A stretch of DNA of 64,000 nucleotides from Escarpia spicata (lineage: Eukaryota; Annelida; Polychaeta; Sabellida; Siboglinidae): positions 43,879,719 to 43,943,718 of the forward strand of contig OZ023213.1 in assembly GCA_963995525.1 (NCBI GenBank), read 5' to 3'. Shown here piece by piece: positions 36,086 to 48,599 of the stretch; positions within the stretch are counted from its first letter, which is position 1, and every line of letters starts with the position of its first letter. The notes under the pieces are model-generated. The model searched no databases. It worked only from the letters and a program-made list of their open reading frames with translations, and was not told the origin of the DNA. A program made the translations under genes and the position numbers.

Positions 36086-37596
36086 CATTGCTCCATGATG
36101 TTGTCGAAGTGGAGTCTCTTTGGTGCGTATGCAGCACATACGAATGTTGCCAAAGTAGACAACTGCTCTTCCACCGGCATGAGCAAACACATTCCGAGTT
36201 TTTATGACACCACTCTGTGCTGTTAGGTAAACTTCCAGCCAGGTTGTCTTGCCTATTCGAGAGAAATTCCTCGTGTTATCTACCCCCGAGATTGTATGTA
36301 TGATTGTATGTTTTCTCGACACCTTTCCAGATTGGTTGTATTTGGATATGTCCTGGTGCCACTGAGATTGCTGTGGTTCTGATGAGTAGATCATAATTCG
36401 CTAGAACCAGCACGAGGACGTCGTGCAGCGTCTGGATAGAAGAACATAAGTTGCATATAGTATGCATGTGGGTTCCTACGTGATGCCCAGATTACTTGGC
36501 AGATCATTAGTATATCAGCTTCCTCAAGATTATTTTCTTTAAAAAAAAAATTACTATTGTGTCCGGTTCACCCTGACGCAAACACGATCATCAGTTTTGA
36601 AGAATCATTGTTCTCAACAACTTGCTTTGCTAGATTGTTCGTTAAATCGTTTTTCTTACGGTAGCGGTTTTTGTCGTCAATTTCTGGACAAGTACCATTC
36701 CCTCAACCACTGCGATTTTTTTCTGCTGTGATCGTGGCTGTCAATTTCAATAGATGTGGAGTTCGGTTCCTGCATCTGTTGCAATTGGCTGAAATAGTGT
36801 TGTAGGTAGCGATTGCGGCTGGTCTCCTGGTGGAAGCATTTCGTCTTTAGCCAATTTCTGAAGGAATTGAAGTGGAGCACGTGGGTGGAGGTCATTTTGT
36901 TACGTTCTATTCAGTTATTATGTCTGCTTTGACATCGAACTCATATAGACATGATAGTTCTGGGTCAGAAAGGAACACTATTAGGTTTTGGATAATACAT
37001 CCCGGAAGGTAATTCAACAAGCTACGATATCAACAAAACATTGTAGTGCTGTTAAGGCATTACGTCATTACCTTGATGTGTGTTTCTTGATAAAGTAGTA
37101 CAGAAAACCAACCCACAGAAATATGCCAAATGTCCATACCTACACGACCAGAAATAATTCTTCTGTGTGTCGGAATGTTTGAATGCTTGAAACAGTCGCG
37201 TTCACTCTAGTAGGCTGATTTTAGGCGAAAACATATTTGACCATTGTTATTAAATGTCAATAGAAAAATGACAACATCGGTTTTCCTATTGCTAAGACAT
37301 TTGATAATGCATTTATAAAGGTTGCCATAAATTAACATTCAATGCCTACGGGAAAACATTGGCCCCACCAATTTCAATCAGCCTCGAGTGCATCTTCACC
37401 GTCTCGTTCTCATGTTCACTGGCATGGTCTGTCCCGGCGGAGTCGAAGGGTATGCTCCTCTTCGTCACTGACATGTGTCTCTGTTTAAGTACCCTATATG
37501 TGTATGGATGATTATTTCTTAGATCACACATATCTGCGATGTATCGTGGCCATAGTCACTTGTATTTGATACGACCTATCACGAAGGAGTTTGTTC
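36086..37596. other. Non-coding DNA between array and hAT transposon
   Basis: No gene is supported. Minus-strand frames at 36077-36394 and 36677-36895 look vaguely coding (mixed composition) but show no motif I recognise. They could be old element fragments. Confidence 0.35.
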
Positions 37597-40500
37597 AGTG
37601 CCTCTCATACATGCCAACTCTTACGGATCACCCGTAAGTCTTACGGATTTTCTAAGATTTGACGGTCTTACGGGCGTAGGACAAATTCCTTACGGGTAAC
37701 GCGTTTTCATGTATTTAGTTGTTTTATTATTATTTGGTTATACGACTCGTTATCATCAAACTAAATTATCCTTCCTGAATCGAGAAACGACCATTTGTCC
37801 AGATCATTTTAGCGGAGTTCAGTGCGCTAATCGAAGTCTCGCGAGATGCGAAGAATATATCCCAGATTGCAGTGCAGATACCTTTTTAGCATGCGCGGCA
37901 AACCATCTGGCGAAAATTCGTACCGCATGTACATTTCGAAGAAGATGGAGATTCCGGCGAAGAAGCGAAAACAGAAGCAGTATGCCGGGACGTATCAGTC
38001 CAGTTGGAATGGCTTGTTTAAAGGCATCATTAGTGAAAGTAAGTTAGGGAGCAACTACGCATGGTGTACTGTCTGTTGTCGAGACATTAAAGTGGCCGCC
38101 TCCGGCGTGTACGATGTGCGCGAGCACGTTAAATCGAAGACGCACGAACGACAATTGCAGTGTTCGCAAGTAACCAGCTTTTTCAAGCCCAAGTCTACGG
38201 ACTCCACCGACTCGACCACAAAAGCGGAGGTATTGTTTTCGTTCTTTGTGGCCGAGCACAACCTGCCCGCACTTTTGGCAGACCATTTTACCGACCTGGC
38301 CCGCCAAATGTTCCCAGATAGTGAGATCGCTAAGCGATTCAAGTGTAAGAGGATGAAAACAACCCAGATCGTGAAACGGTGCTTGGCGCCGGCAGCTACG
38401 ACGCCCGTCATGGACCGCTGTCGAGGCGGACCTTTCTCGATTATGATCGATGAAAGCACCGACCGAAAGACTGACAAGAGGCTCGTGATCCTGGTTCGAT
38501 ACTTTGACCAGAAGGCGGCACACACGCGCCTACTAGACATGCCGGTCTGCAATGGCAGCACGAGTAAGAACATATTCAATGTCATGGACGGCGTCCTGAG
38601 GTAATTTTCTGTCTCGTACTCGGTCTTAGTCCTATTAACAATTGTTTCATTACATTCAGTTTATTGTCTGTCAGGACTTTCAATTTTTGTTTAACGTTAT
38701 TCTCGATTAACGGTTGACATTAAATTGTTTAAGAATAGGCCTGACTAATCATGGCCATGGTAGCTTATTTACTACCGTATAGTCTTCTATAGGTCTAATT
38801 ACAAATTTACTGCATCAATTAAGCCTAGTTACTTTATAGTATAATAATCAATAAAATAGTATAGTGGTATGCTGAACCATTTACCACGATTCGTAGCAGC
38901 ATTGTCTTATGACTTATTTTCATAGACGGGTTGTTCAAGTTGTTGTTTTTTGTTGCAGCAAGCAGGAGATCCCATGGAGAAATTGCATTGGCTTCGCGAC
39001 TGACAATTGCAATGTTATGATCGGGGCCAAGAACTCGGTTCTCACCCGCGTTCGGCAGAGACAACCCGATGTCTTCAACATTGGGTGTATTTGCCACCTG
39101 GCGGATCTGTGTGTAAAGTCTGGAGTGAAGCAGCTGTCGATGTCTTTGGATGACTTGTTCGTCGATATTCACTTCCACTTTCAACACAGGTCAGTTTATG
39201 CCATGTTTTTATTGCTCCCTCCGCATAGCATCTGTAGATAATAAATAATATGTTCCCTGTATAATATTGTACATATTTCTACAGGACGGCGATCTGGCCA
39301 GGCACATGTGTGAAATAATGTGCATAAAGTATCATGTGTCTTCACGATGTAAATCCATGTAGTCATTGCGGCGCAATCGTCGATGCACATGATATAATTT
39401 GAACTGATGACTTGTTACGTCTAACATGATGTTATTATTGTAACTTTGTGACATCGTGTCTGCGGGGGTGGTGAGGTTTTGTTTGTTTGCTTTCAGTTCC
39501 AAGAGACGCGAACTGTTCCAAGAGTTCGAGGACTTCGCAGATATCGAGCATCTGGGGATTCTGAAGCACTGCCCGACACGCTGGCTGTCTCTGCTGAGGG
39601 TTGTCGAGCGGCTCCTCCACCAATATCCAGCTCTGTCTGCCTACTTCGCAAGCCATGAGGATGGAGAGAAACCGGGCAGAGTTAAGCGGGTGGTGGATCG
39701 CTTCAAGGATCCATATACCAAACTGACTCTGCTATTTCTGCAGTACATCCTCCCCGTGCTGATGGAAGTCAACAAGCTATTTCAAGTAAGTGTAATTTTT
39801 AATTATAAATGGTTCTTGGTAAATGCGACTTCGGTATCCTGCAAGCTGACAATAATTTTACTTGCTAACTGCTAAGGCACGCAAGATCGCTGTTGAGTAA
39901 GATAAATGACCCCTTAATAACGTACAAAATCCTACAGTCGTACATTGTAACATCATATATTGCAAAAATCAAATTCCTTGCTGTCCGTAGCGCTTCACAT
40001 CATTATTTTGGCACTGAATGATCAAAAATATGTTGCACTGTTTTCAGGCAGACGAGACAAAGGTGGGGGTGTTGCTCCCCGAGATGGACCGCTTGCTACG
40101 CAAACTCATGGTGAAGTTTGTGCCCTTGCGACTCGTGCGTGGCCAGACGGATCTCCGAGAGGTCGAGTTCCACCTGCGGGAAAACCAGCACGACGATGCG
40201 ACTGTTGCGATTGGAATGGTTGCAAGGACGTTCATGGACGAAGAGAACTTCGAACCTGCGAAAGAGGCGAAGTTTATCTGGTATGCTGCTGTTTACTACA
40301 ATACTTATTATTGCCCATTTACAGCCGAATCTAATCATGTTGTATTCCTGGTGCTTGCCTTAAGATTAGTTTGTCTTTGTCTATGTTAATTTTGTTCAGT
40401 TAATTTAATGATCTTAGTTGTGCTGATCTTAATTTGCTGACTTGTGCTAAGGTGATCAGTGATCACTATCAAATAATTGAGTGTGGTATTGGTGACCAGT

Positions 40501-41420
40501 TTGATAAATAAATTGATAATTTTGTGCACTCCATTCCAGTGAAGTTCGTCAATTCTACACTGCCGTCCTGCAGAAGATGGTGCAGCGCTTTCTTTTCGAT
40601 GACGCCGTGTTGAAGGATCTCGCTGTACTGGACATCTCTCGGCGCGCAGAGTTCACATACGCACCATGTACGTGTTGACTCTTTGTTTTACTTGAATGTG
40701 CTCTGTGACTAATTAACTTCTTTTTATTTTTCACAGTGTTTTGTGCATAATTATGGAACCCTACTCCCTAAGATTGAACAACCCAGCCCACTTGTTGTAG
40801 TGTTGCGCCTGGCTACAAAGTTCACTCCCGATGTTGATGGTGAGGCATTGAAGGACGAATTTGAAGACCTCCAGCTTCTAGAAGACGATGCTGTCGTCAC
40901 CGCAGTGGATGGCCATCATCAGCGACTTGATCACATCTGGGGGGACGTGATGGCGATGAATACGGCAATGGGGGAAGTGCGCTTTCCCACCCTCGCAACC
41001 GTTTATACTGCACTACTCAGCCTGCCCCACAGCAATGCTGACTCGGAATGAACATTCTCCATGCTGAGAAAAATACACACAGACTCTCGCAGCAACCTAC
41101 ACCCATACACAATCACATCATATTTACAATGCAAACTTCACTTTGACAGCTGCTGTCATCAGTGAGAGGTTTCGCCGGCGATGCTCCGCGACGCAAAGCA
41201 CGCGTGCTATGAGGATAAGCTCGAGCACCTGTCTGACAAGTGAAGGTCAATAAAGAGAGTTGTGTGAACAGGTGTTGTTGTTAACGCCGGTATGTTAGAT
41301 ATAAGCTGTATTGTCCTTTCCCCAAACTTGCAGCTCGCTTATGGCTGTCTTATGGATTTTTGCCCATAGTCTTACAGGTGTGGATCACTGAAGGTTGGCA
41401 TGTATGCAAAGTGCCTCTCA
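37597..41420 (+). mobile_element. hAT-type DNA transposon, nearly complete
   Basis: Flanked by the direct repeat agtgcctctca (37597-37607 and 41410-41420), which contains the 8-base duplication expected for hAT. The inner ends tacatgccaac and gttggcatgta are inverted repeats, extended imperfectly by cttacgg/ccgtaag-like words. Inside is one intron-containing BED/hAT transposase gene on the + strand. Its GC content is higher than that of the flanks, consistent with fairly recent arrival. Confidence 0.9.
37945..41165 (+). pseudogene. hAT transposase (BED finger, RNase H-like fold, dimerisation domain), one stop
   Basis: The transposase would cut out and reinsert the element. Exons as I read them are 37945-38600, 38959-39189, 39497-39785, 40048-40280 and 40540-40667, plus a last exon starting between 40737 and 40793 and ending at 41165. 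All junctions but the last keep phase. Motifs in order: BED-type finger (CTVCCRDIKV then HVKSKTH), DEST at IMIDESTDRKTDKR, the second acidic motif GFATDNCNVMIG with CICHLADL, CPTRWLSLLR, and the C-terminal dimerisation block RFPTLATVYTALLSLPHSNADSE. A TGA at 41049-41051 interrupts that block, and the frame continues with TFSMLRKIHTDSR to 41165. The stop is one base from CGA (Arg), the usual residue there. ATG 37945 was chosen over 37846 because the upstream part is unlike the family. Confidence 0.88.
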
Positions 41421-41525
41421 AACTTCAAGGTGGATACTAAAGTTGGCATTCCGAGGTACAGGAACAGGGTCGTCTTCACTCGGTGCAGGTAGTCCACTAT
41501 TGAGTTGAACATCTTATTTTCTACC

Positions 41526-41866
41526 ATTGTGACTCCCACGTGGTGCAGTGGCTAGAGCTTCGGACTTTCAACCGAGAGAACCCGGGTTCGAATCCTGTGC
41601 GGCGGTGTCGAACCTTGGGCAAGTTCGTTCACTATACGTTGCTCCAGTTCACTCAGCTGTATGAATGAGTACCTGGCTATAGACAGTGGTGGATATTTGT
41701 GTACGAATAGTCTTCGCGCATTAATAGCAGCGTGGCTGGATGCTTCCCAGAGAAGTCGAGATGGTGTTCGATTGAACAGGTCTGCCAGGGAGTAAAGTGT
41801 AAAGCGCTTTGAGCAGTCCTGAGGACTGGATACTGCGCTATATAAGAACTTACCTTTACTTTTTTT
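41526..41866 (+). mobile_element. tRNA-derived SINE, complete
   Basis: Head cacgtggtgcagtggctaga (A-box region) and gggttcgaatcctgtgcgg (B-box), central domain tgaatgagtacctggctata, tail aaagcgctttgagcagtcct with gcgctatataagaact and a T-rich end. The gcgctatataa tail is of the kind shared with L2/CR1-type LINE 3' ends, which would supply retrotransposition. That link is inference. Confidence 0.94.
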
Positions 41867-42340
41867 TTTTTACGTATTAAACGTAGTCAAAATATCTGCA
41901 CTGGATGTGCCCTCTATGAGATGCATGTTAGCTTCTTTCACGGATTCGGCCTTCTCGTGTTTGTTTACATTGGAGCACGCTTCTTGTATTTCGTAGGTCG
42001 CCGTCAGAACAAGGCAGGAATACAGCCAAACAAATTTTCGTTAGTTCTAATTGATTCGACAGGTGACACGACGCCAAAGACATGCACTCGACATATGGCG
42101 GTAATGAGTCTAAAAGAAGTTCTACTGTGCATATCAGTGACGTTCTTACCACGTTTTTTAGCAAAGGAAGATGGCCATTGACGAAAACAGCTCGAATAAG
42201 TCGCCCATGCGCTGGAGAATTTTGAAAGTTAAAATCAGCGGTGTGTATGCACAGGTCTGTGTGGTGTCCAGAGCCTCTGCTCAACAAGCGGATCGACAAA
42301 CTACCACCAGACAAATAACAAAACACAAGAAGATGCCAGT
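41867..42340. other. Non-coding DNA, nothing recognised
   Basis: An 86-codon + frame (41921-42181) is present but lacks motifs. The stretch joins the SINE to the Penelope-like fragment. Confidence 0.35.
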
Positions 42341-42412
42341 TGGAAGTTGGAAGTTACCTTTCCGAATCAAAATTTTTCTTACGGAGCTTTCGGGGTCCTC
42401 ATGACACCCTCA

Positions 42413-43140
42413 TCAGCGTTGGATTGCTAACTCTCGTTGGTGGTCGTCACATGATAGCAGTTCTAAGAAGATCGCGGGAAGGTTGTACCCGGTGTCTCGG
42501 TTGATGTTGGCCGTGATGTTGTGGTAGTTGTTGGCTTTGAGTGCTGCTCTGACATATGCTGTTTCGTATGTGGTTATGAGTTGATCTGCTCTGTTCATCA
42601 GTGTTCTGACCACTGATCGCTTGTGTTCGAGGTGGTGATTGGAGCTGAAGTTCAAGTACTGGTCTGTGTGTGTTGGTTTCCTGTAGACTGTGATCCGCGT
42701 GCTGCCACCATTGTTCACATGTACACACGTGTCCAGGAATGGCAGTTGGCCTTCTCGTTCCAGTTCGGTGGTGAATTTTATGTTTGCATCAATGCTGTTG
42801 AGATATGCAGTGAAGCCTTCCACGTGGTATTCATGTATCTGGATGAAAGTGTCGTCGACATATCTGTACTAGACTGACGGGGGGTCGGGGGCGGTGGTGA
42901 TGGTCTGTCTCTCAAAAGTTTCCATGTATAGATTGGCCACAATGGGTGAGACTGGGGAACCCATGGCAACACCATGCTTCTGTTGGTAGAACTGGCCCTT
43001 GTACACGAAGTAAGTGGTGTTGGGTAGAAATTCAGCAGCTCAGTGATTTGTCGATGTTGAGTGGGGTTCGCGGTTTCCACGTGGTGTCTTCCTGCAAGTT
43101 CCGTAAGAGAAATCATGGATTCGATAAGGTAACTTTAAAC
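42413..43140 (-). pseudogene. Penelope-like element reverse transcriptase fragment
   Basis: On the minus strand I read [20 protein letters not shown] (about 42955-43015), the RT signature of Penelope-like elements, then [10 protein letters not shown] with the catalytic YxDD (about 42845-42875), then [10 protein letters not shown] and [16 protein letters not shown] interrupts just before YRYVDD and a frame shift follows, so it is dead. The N-terminal part and the GIY-YIG endonuclease are absent. Confidence 0.88.
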
Positions 43141-43194
43141 TTCCAATTATGAACATAATTGAATCCGGCAACAACATATATGCATCGCAGCTCT

Positions 43195-43395
43195 TCGCTT
43201 AGAAGCGGCACTGTCGGAAGCATGAGTGCTGGCTTATTGAATGATATTTAACAGATAAATGACTATGAGCTAGACATGCTGAACATTGATGTAGCAACTT
43301 TACAAGAAACAAGACGTGCCGATAGTGGATCGCTGAAAGAACAACGATACACGTTCTTCTGGCAGGAGAACAGTTCTGATCCGCCTGTGAAGTTG
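43195..43395 (+). pseudogene. LINE endonuclease fragment
   Basis: Encodes LNIDVATLQETRRADSGS and RYTFFWQENSSDPP. VATLQETR is the catalytic-glutamate motif of the AP-type LINE endonuclease. Only this N-terminal portion is present, and it could be the same family as the element at 1590-4411. Confidence 0.75.
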
Positions 43396-44420
43396 GGTAT
43401 TTGGCGGATTGAAGAGTGTCGTAGTTACTCTCGTCGTTTACCCGCGTTTATTTTTCGATAATCCGCCGCAGAATGGCAACCTCTAGACATATTGACGTGT
43501 GGTCGTTGGCATCTGCTTTGGTTGGCCAGTGCTGATCCGACACAGAAGACCGCAGTTCGATAGCCCGTAAAGTTACGACGCTATGATCGAAACCAATTAG
43601 GCCGGTCCTACATACTGATCCTAGGCGCGAAAAGTAGTTTGGAACGACTTTTTGGAAACGAACCCCAGAATCGCATACCTCGGACTATCGATGCATGGAA
43701 TTTCCTGAATTTTACCTGTCCACTTTCCTGAATTTTATATGTCTGTCTTGCTGAATTTTACCTGTCTGGTGTGTCATTGTCGGGACACTGACACCCCTGT
43801 GTTTTTCAAATACCCAGAGATTCTGAGTCGGCCCAGAACCGAAAATAACATTATTATTATAACATATATTATCTGACTGTTTGTGTTGTTTGCACAAGCC
43901 CTAAAACCCTGCACGTGCGCATTATTTTCTTTATATTTTATAGTTTATATTTACTGTGTCTTTAACTCTTATAAAGGCAAGTTTTTAGAAGCAAATATTT
44001 TGTAAGTGCATTAAATTACAGCACTACACGAAAATTGATACCTATTAAAAATCTACAGTTAGAACGCTCCATTTGTTTAGCGTGCACAAACATGATCAAA
44101 TTCTCCCAACTCGCAACTCTGTTACTGATACTCGGGATTTTTGCCCTGCTCACAGCCCCAAGCAAGCGTTACAACTCCAATACAGGTGGCAGGATGTCCA
44201 AATAAGAATATCCTAGTCTGCAAGTTAACACAACTCTGGCTTCATTTCTCCATAAGCCTCAAATGATTGGTAATTCCCACATTGGGGAAGGGCCCAACGA
44301 TACTACTAAAGCAACACTTTAAATTTCAGTGAAAGTGTCAGCAAGTGGAGTTTAGCTCTCTATATAATCTCTAAACAGAAATCCTGTTGCTGTCCACAAA
44401 TCCTGAAATTCAAAGCCAAT
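43396..44420. other. Non-coding DNA before the PHD-type LINE
   Basis: Contains a short imperfect triple repeat of cctgaattttacctgtc (43695-43765). The last 300 bases could belong to the 5' part of the downstream LINE. Confidence 0.35.
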
Positions 44421-44429
44421 CATTATCAT

Positions 44430-46085
44430 CTGTTATTGATCATACTTCTCGCTGGCCAAATCGAAACAAATCCTGGACCAGTTAGTCTCCATAGTTGTAC
44501 TTAACTGCATACTCCTTGTGAAGTATGCAGAGATGAAGTAAAGGAATATGACAGAGCACTCATGTGCGACAAATGTGAACGCTGGTACCATACCAAATGC
44601 ATAGACACCACCAAAATTGACATATCAAGCTTCTCATGGATCTGCTGCAAATGTGGTTTTCAAAATTTTGATTCGTCAATATCTCAAACCCAATCAGTCG
44701 CCACTACAAACCCTTTTTCACTGCTCTCTGAACTTGATGACACCAGTGACAATGATTGTATAAATGATGAAGATAATATGCACCCGAAAACCTCAACTCC
44801 ATCCACAGGTTCGTCTGGTACTCGTAACACGCCTACCATCAAAAACAAAAAACATGGCCTCAGGGCAATGATCATAAACTGTAACGGTATCAAAATCGCG
44901 ACTACACAAGCAGCCTTCCGTACAACAATCGATCAACACCAACCAGAACTCATATTGGGTTATGAATCCAAATTAGATAGTAATATGGCTACATATGAAC
45001 TATTCCCAGAAAACTACACTGTCTACCGCAAAGATCGCGATGCAAATGGAGGAGGAGTCTTTATTGCCACCAAAGACTCCCTCATTACCTGTGATCAACC
45101 TGAATTAAGTGAAAACTGTGAAATTATCTGGGCAATTGTGCAATTCAGTGACTCTAAACCGCTATATCTGGCCAGTTATTATAGACTACCAGGCAACAAA
45201 ACGCCTTAATCTCATCAGTAGCCAAAACTATCAATAAAATCCCACGCCAGCACCAAAACTTAATACTTGGAGGGGATTTCAATCTACCAGATATGAACTG
45301 GACTGACTGGTAGATAACAAATGACTTGATAACTCGCTTTCACAACTAGTTACTACCACCACAAGACCTGTTTCAAATAGCATCCTGGACCTTCTGGTTA
45401 CATCAAACCCTAATCTCATAGACAACGTGCAAGTACTTCCAGGCATTTCTGACCATTGCATTGTACTGTTTGATATCAACATGAAACCTAAGTTACAAAA
45501 GAAACCACAAAGAAAGATATACCTCTATGACAGAATTGACCTCCAAACACTGCAAACCAAAGTGCATGATTTCGTCAACAACTTCTTAGCCTTAAACCCT
45601 GAAGAACACTCAGTTGACACAACCTGGGAAACAATTAGAAATGGAAGGGACAAAATTGTGGATGACAATGTTCCATCAAAACTCACTGAAGGAAAAAGAA
45701 ATCTGTCTTGGATAACATCTGAAATCAAGCATAAGATGAGAAAACGTGACAAATTGTTCTCAAAAGCCGATAAAACAAACACCCCACCAGATTGGAAAGC
45801 CTGTTGTGAATATCGCAACTATGTTACCGAATGTATCCGCTCAGCACACCATGATTATGTCAACAACATAATGGGCAAGAATATGACTGAAATGCCAAAA
45901 TCTTTCTGGTCATACATAAACCTCACTCGCACAGAAAACCTAGGAATTCCAACACTTAAAACTTCTGATAAAATGTGCAACACAGATCACGATAAGTCGG
46001 AGGCATTGAACATGTATTTCCAAAGCGTATTTGATAAGCAGACACATACACAGATGCACAGTAAAGGTCCATCTCCATATACCGA
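44430..46085 (+). pseudogene. PHD-finger LINE, 5' part
   Basis: A hydrophobic run LLLIILLAGQIETNPGP (44430-44480) ends in a 2A-like motif. Then come a C4HC3 PHD-type finger (CEVC, CDKCERWYHTKC, WICCKC; about 44515-44660), an acidic Ser-rich linker, and an AP-endonuclease: MIINCNGI, GYESKLDSN (catalytic Glu), GGGVFIATKDS, GGDFNLPDMNW in another frame, and ISDHCIVLFDI (His/Asp motif). After it comes the basic linker LSWITSEIKHKMRKRDKLFS up to ALNMYFQSVFDKQ. A stop follows the 2A-like motif and a shift occurs near 45209. The element is cut at about 46085 by Gypsy-derived sequence and its RT resumes at 48600. The PHD-EN-RT layout is seen in some CR1/Rex-like LINEs of invertebrates. Confidence 0.87.
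44454..44480 (+). other. 2A-like motif (GQIETNPGP)
   Basis: The peptide GQIETNPGP after a Leu/Ile-rich stretch fits the ribosome-skipping 2A pattern (D-x-E-x-N-P-G-P), with Gln where Asp is usual. It is N-terminal to the PHD finger of the LINE. Confidence 0.6.
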
Positions 46086-46089
46086 GGCC

Positions 46090-48256
46090 GTATCCACTTG
46101 CGTCTGCACATATGACTGTGGGTAGTTTCACGTCGTAGAATGTGAGTACAGGAGTAGACGATATCATCTGTTTCAATTCAGCGAACGCCTTCTCATGCAC
46201 GCTTCCCCACACCCACACGATGTTCTTGCAGAGGAGTTCGTTGAGTGGCTTCGTGAATCGGGCGAGGTCTTTCACGAAACGTCCAAGGTAGTTCACCATT
46301 CCGAGGAAACGACGAAGTTGATGTATGTTTTCGGGCGATTTCATCTCCTGGATGGCCTTCACCTTGTCTCTATGGACGCTGACTCCGTCTTTGCTGATCC
46401 AATGACCCAGGAACTCGAGCCCAGGTTGTCGCAAGGTACACTTGGCCTTGTTCAGCTTCAGTCCTGACTTCTCGATGATGTTGAACACCGTCTCGAGTCG
46501 TTGGTCGTGTTCTGCGATATTCTTCCCGCATACCAGAATGCCGTCCTGATACACCGACACCCCGGGGACGTCGCGGAGAATGTCGCTCATTTCACGCTGG
46601 AATATCTCGCTCGCGCTACTTATTCCGAACGGTAGCCGTAGAAAACGGTATCGACCGAATGGCGTGATGAAGGTCGTCAGTATGCTGCTGTCGTCATGAA
46701 GACCCAACTGCCAGTAGCCGCTCGAGGCGTCCAAAGACGAGAACACCTCGGCCCCAGCCAGGTTGTGGATGACGTCTTCAACGGTTGGCAACACATATCG
46801 CTCGCGACTGATGGCGACGTTTCAAGTCAACACAGAGGCGAATGTTCCCTCCTGATTTCGGCACGACGACTATGGGACTGCACCACTCGGTAGGTTCTGT
46901 CACTTTGACGATTACCCCCAAGCGTTCCATTCGAGCGAGTTCTGCAGCCACCTTGTCGAGCATCGGCAGTGGCACGCGTCTAGACGTGCTGCAGCTGTAC
47001 GGCTGTGCATCAGATTTCAGTTTGATGTGTACGCGCCGGGTCTTCAGCTCACCAAGCTCTCCAAACACGTCAAGGTCATAGAGGTCGGACGTGTGAACGT
47101 TGTCGAGCCGCGCTATCAAGCTTAGATGGACCGCCGCAGCTCTGCTGAGCAGGTTTTCCTTCAAACCTGGTATGACGTAACAGTGGACGTTCGTCACCTT
47201 TCGTTTTCGCAATATCTTCGCTATGAAGTGACCATCACAGGACAGTTTACCACCCGGTGAATCTAGCGAAACGTTGGCCGACTTCAGCTTCGGTCGCTCG
47301 TGGAGTTGACGATAGGTTTCAGACGAAATGACGGTGACATCTGCGCCGCAGTCAATCTTGAAATCCACTACCGTGCCATTCATCTCCACTGATGTGTGCC
47401 AGGGTGGCTCGTCGTGTTCCTTGGACTCGACGGACCCAAGGAAGAACTCAGACGGCTCTACCCCGACTGCCGAAGTGATTTCGTGTACGTTTCTTCTCGT
47501 CGAACACCGTTTCGCGAAGTGACCCTTCTTGTGGCACAGTTTACAGTAGGCGTTCAGCGCCGGGCACTCTGATCGTGTGTGCTGATGGTAGCCACACGCG
47601 TCACATGTCTGGACGACTGACTTTGCATGCCTGTGAGGAGCGTTCCGTGGTGTAGACGGCTTGAATGGTCTACCACCCGGACTCCGCTTCACCTCGTTGA
47701 TGACGCCTGCTGCCGGTCTAGTTTCGATCGACTTGATTTGCTGTCTAGACGCCTCATCCGCCCGACACATTTCAACAGCACGCCCGAGAGTGAGGTCAGC
47801 TTCGCGCAGAAGCCGTCCTCTCACCGCATTATCGCGCAACCCTAGGACAATCCTGTCCCGGATTAGCTCATCTCGCAGTTCGCGGTAATCACACGTCGCT
47901 GCGAGATGTTTGAGTTCGGTGACGTACTGGTCGATAGACTCTCCTTCATGTTGTGTTCGAGTGTTGAGTTTATAGCGTTAGAAAGTCACATTTGTCTTAG
48001 GAATGCAATAACTTTCGAATTTCTCCTTCAACGGGTCGAGCTTATCCGCCTCTTCTTCGGTGAAGTGGAAGGTGTTGTAGATCTCCAGTCCCTCTTCCCC
48101 GATCACATGAAGAAAGATTGCACACTTCACTGGGTCGTCTTTGACATCAACCCCGGACGCTCTTGCATAAAGCGTCCATCGCTGGATCCATCTTTTCCAC
48201 GTTTCTGATACGTTGCCGGAAAAGGACATCGGCACAGGGGGCGAAAGAGTCTCCAT
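46090..48256 (-). pseudogene. Gypsy-type LTR retrotransposon gag-pol fragment
   Basis: Read on the minus strand: gag capsid-like start at 48256 (METLSPPVPMSF), a zinc knuckle CKLCHKKGHFAKRC (about 47525), an aspartic protease core FKIDCGADVTVIS (DCGAD in place of DTGA/DSGA, about 47340), RT beginning EWCSPIVVVPK and continuing DASSGYWQLGL and FGRYRFLRLPFGIS, then tether/RNase H start LTFYDVKLPTVICADASGYG ending at about 46090. The RT catalytic box is VYQDGILV, so the second Asp of YxDD is lost. There are frame breaks near 46790 and 47975. RNase H is cut short, and integrase and LTRs are not seen. It lies between two parts of a LINE in opposite orientation. Confidence 0.9.
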
Positions 48257-48595
48257 TATGTGTGCCTATCTTCTTCGCATTACGATCCCCGTTGCTAAGG
48301 TATACGTCAAAGCCACATATTAACGCTCACGCGGAGAATCGTGTCTAAGTGCCCCGATATACGCTTTTTTTTTAAATCGCGCAAAGGGGACTTGCATAAA
48401 CGTTCATGGTTTAATGTTCATCACAATTCATTCATGATCTACCGGTTTATGCGCGTGAATTCATCAAGATACGCTACCACCATGTAAGATACAACAAAAC
48501 AGCATGTGATCGTCGCAGGAAGCCGTGTATTTCGTAAAGGTGTCACACGACAAGATTAGGTCAACAATATTATAGTCGAATAATATGACACTCAT
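48257..48595. other. Sequence between Gypsy gag and LINE remnant
   Basis: Could hold the 5' leader of the Gypsy element, but I cannot identify an LTR pair or primer site. Confidence 0.3.
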
Positions 48596-48599
48596 CACC

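Noticed and set aside
37846..38604. Domesticated BED-finger host gene
   Set aside because: It sits between hAT terminal repeats and a target duplication, so it is the element's own transposase.
44562..45209. Host PHD-finger gene
   Set aside because: It continues directly into endonuclease and RT motifs of a LINE.
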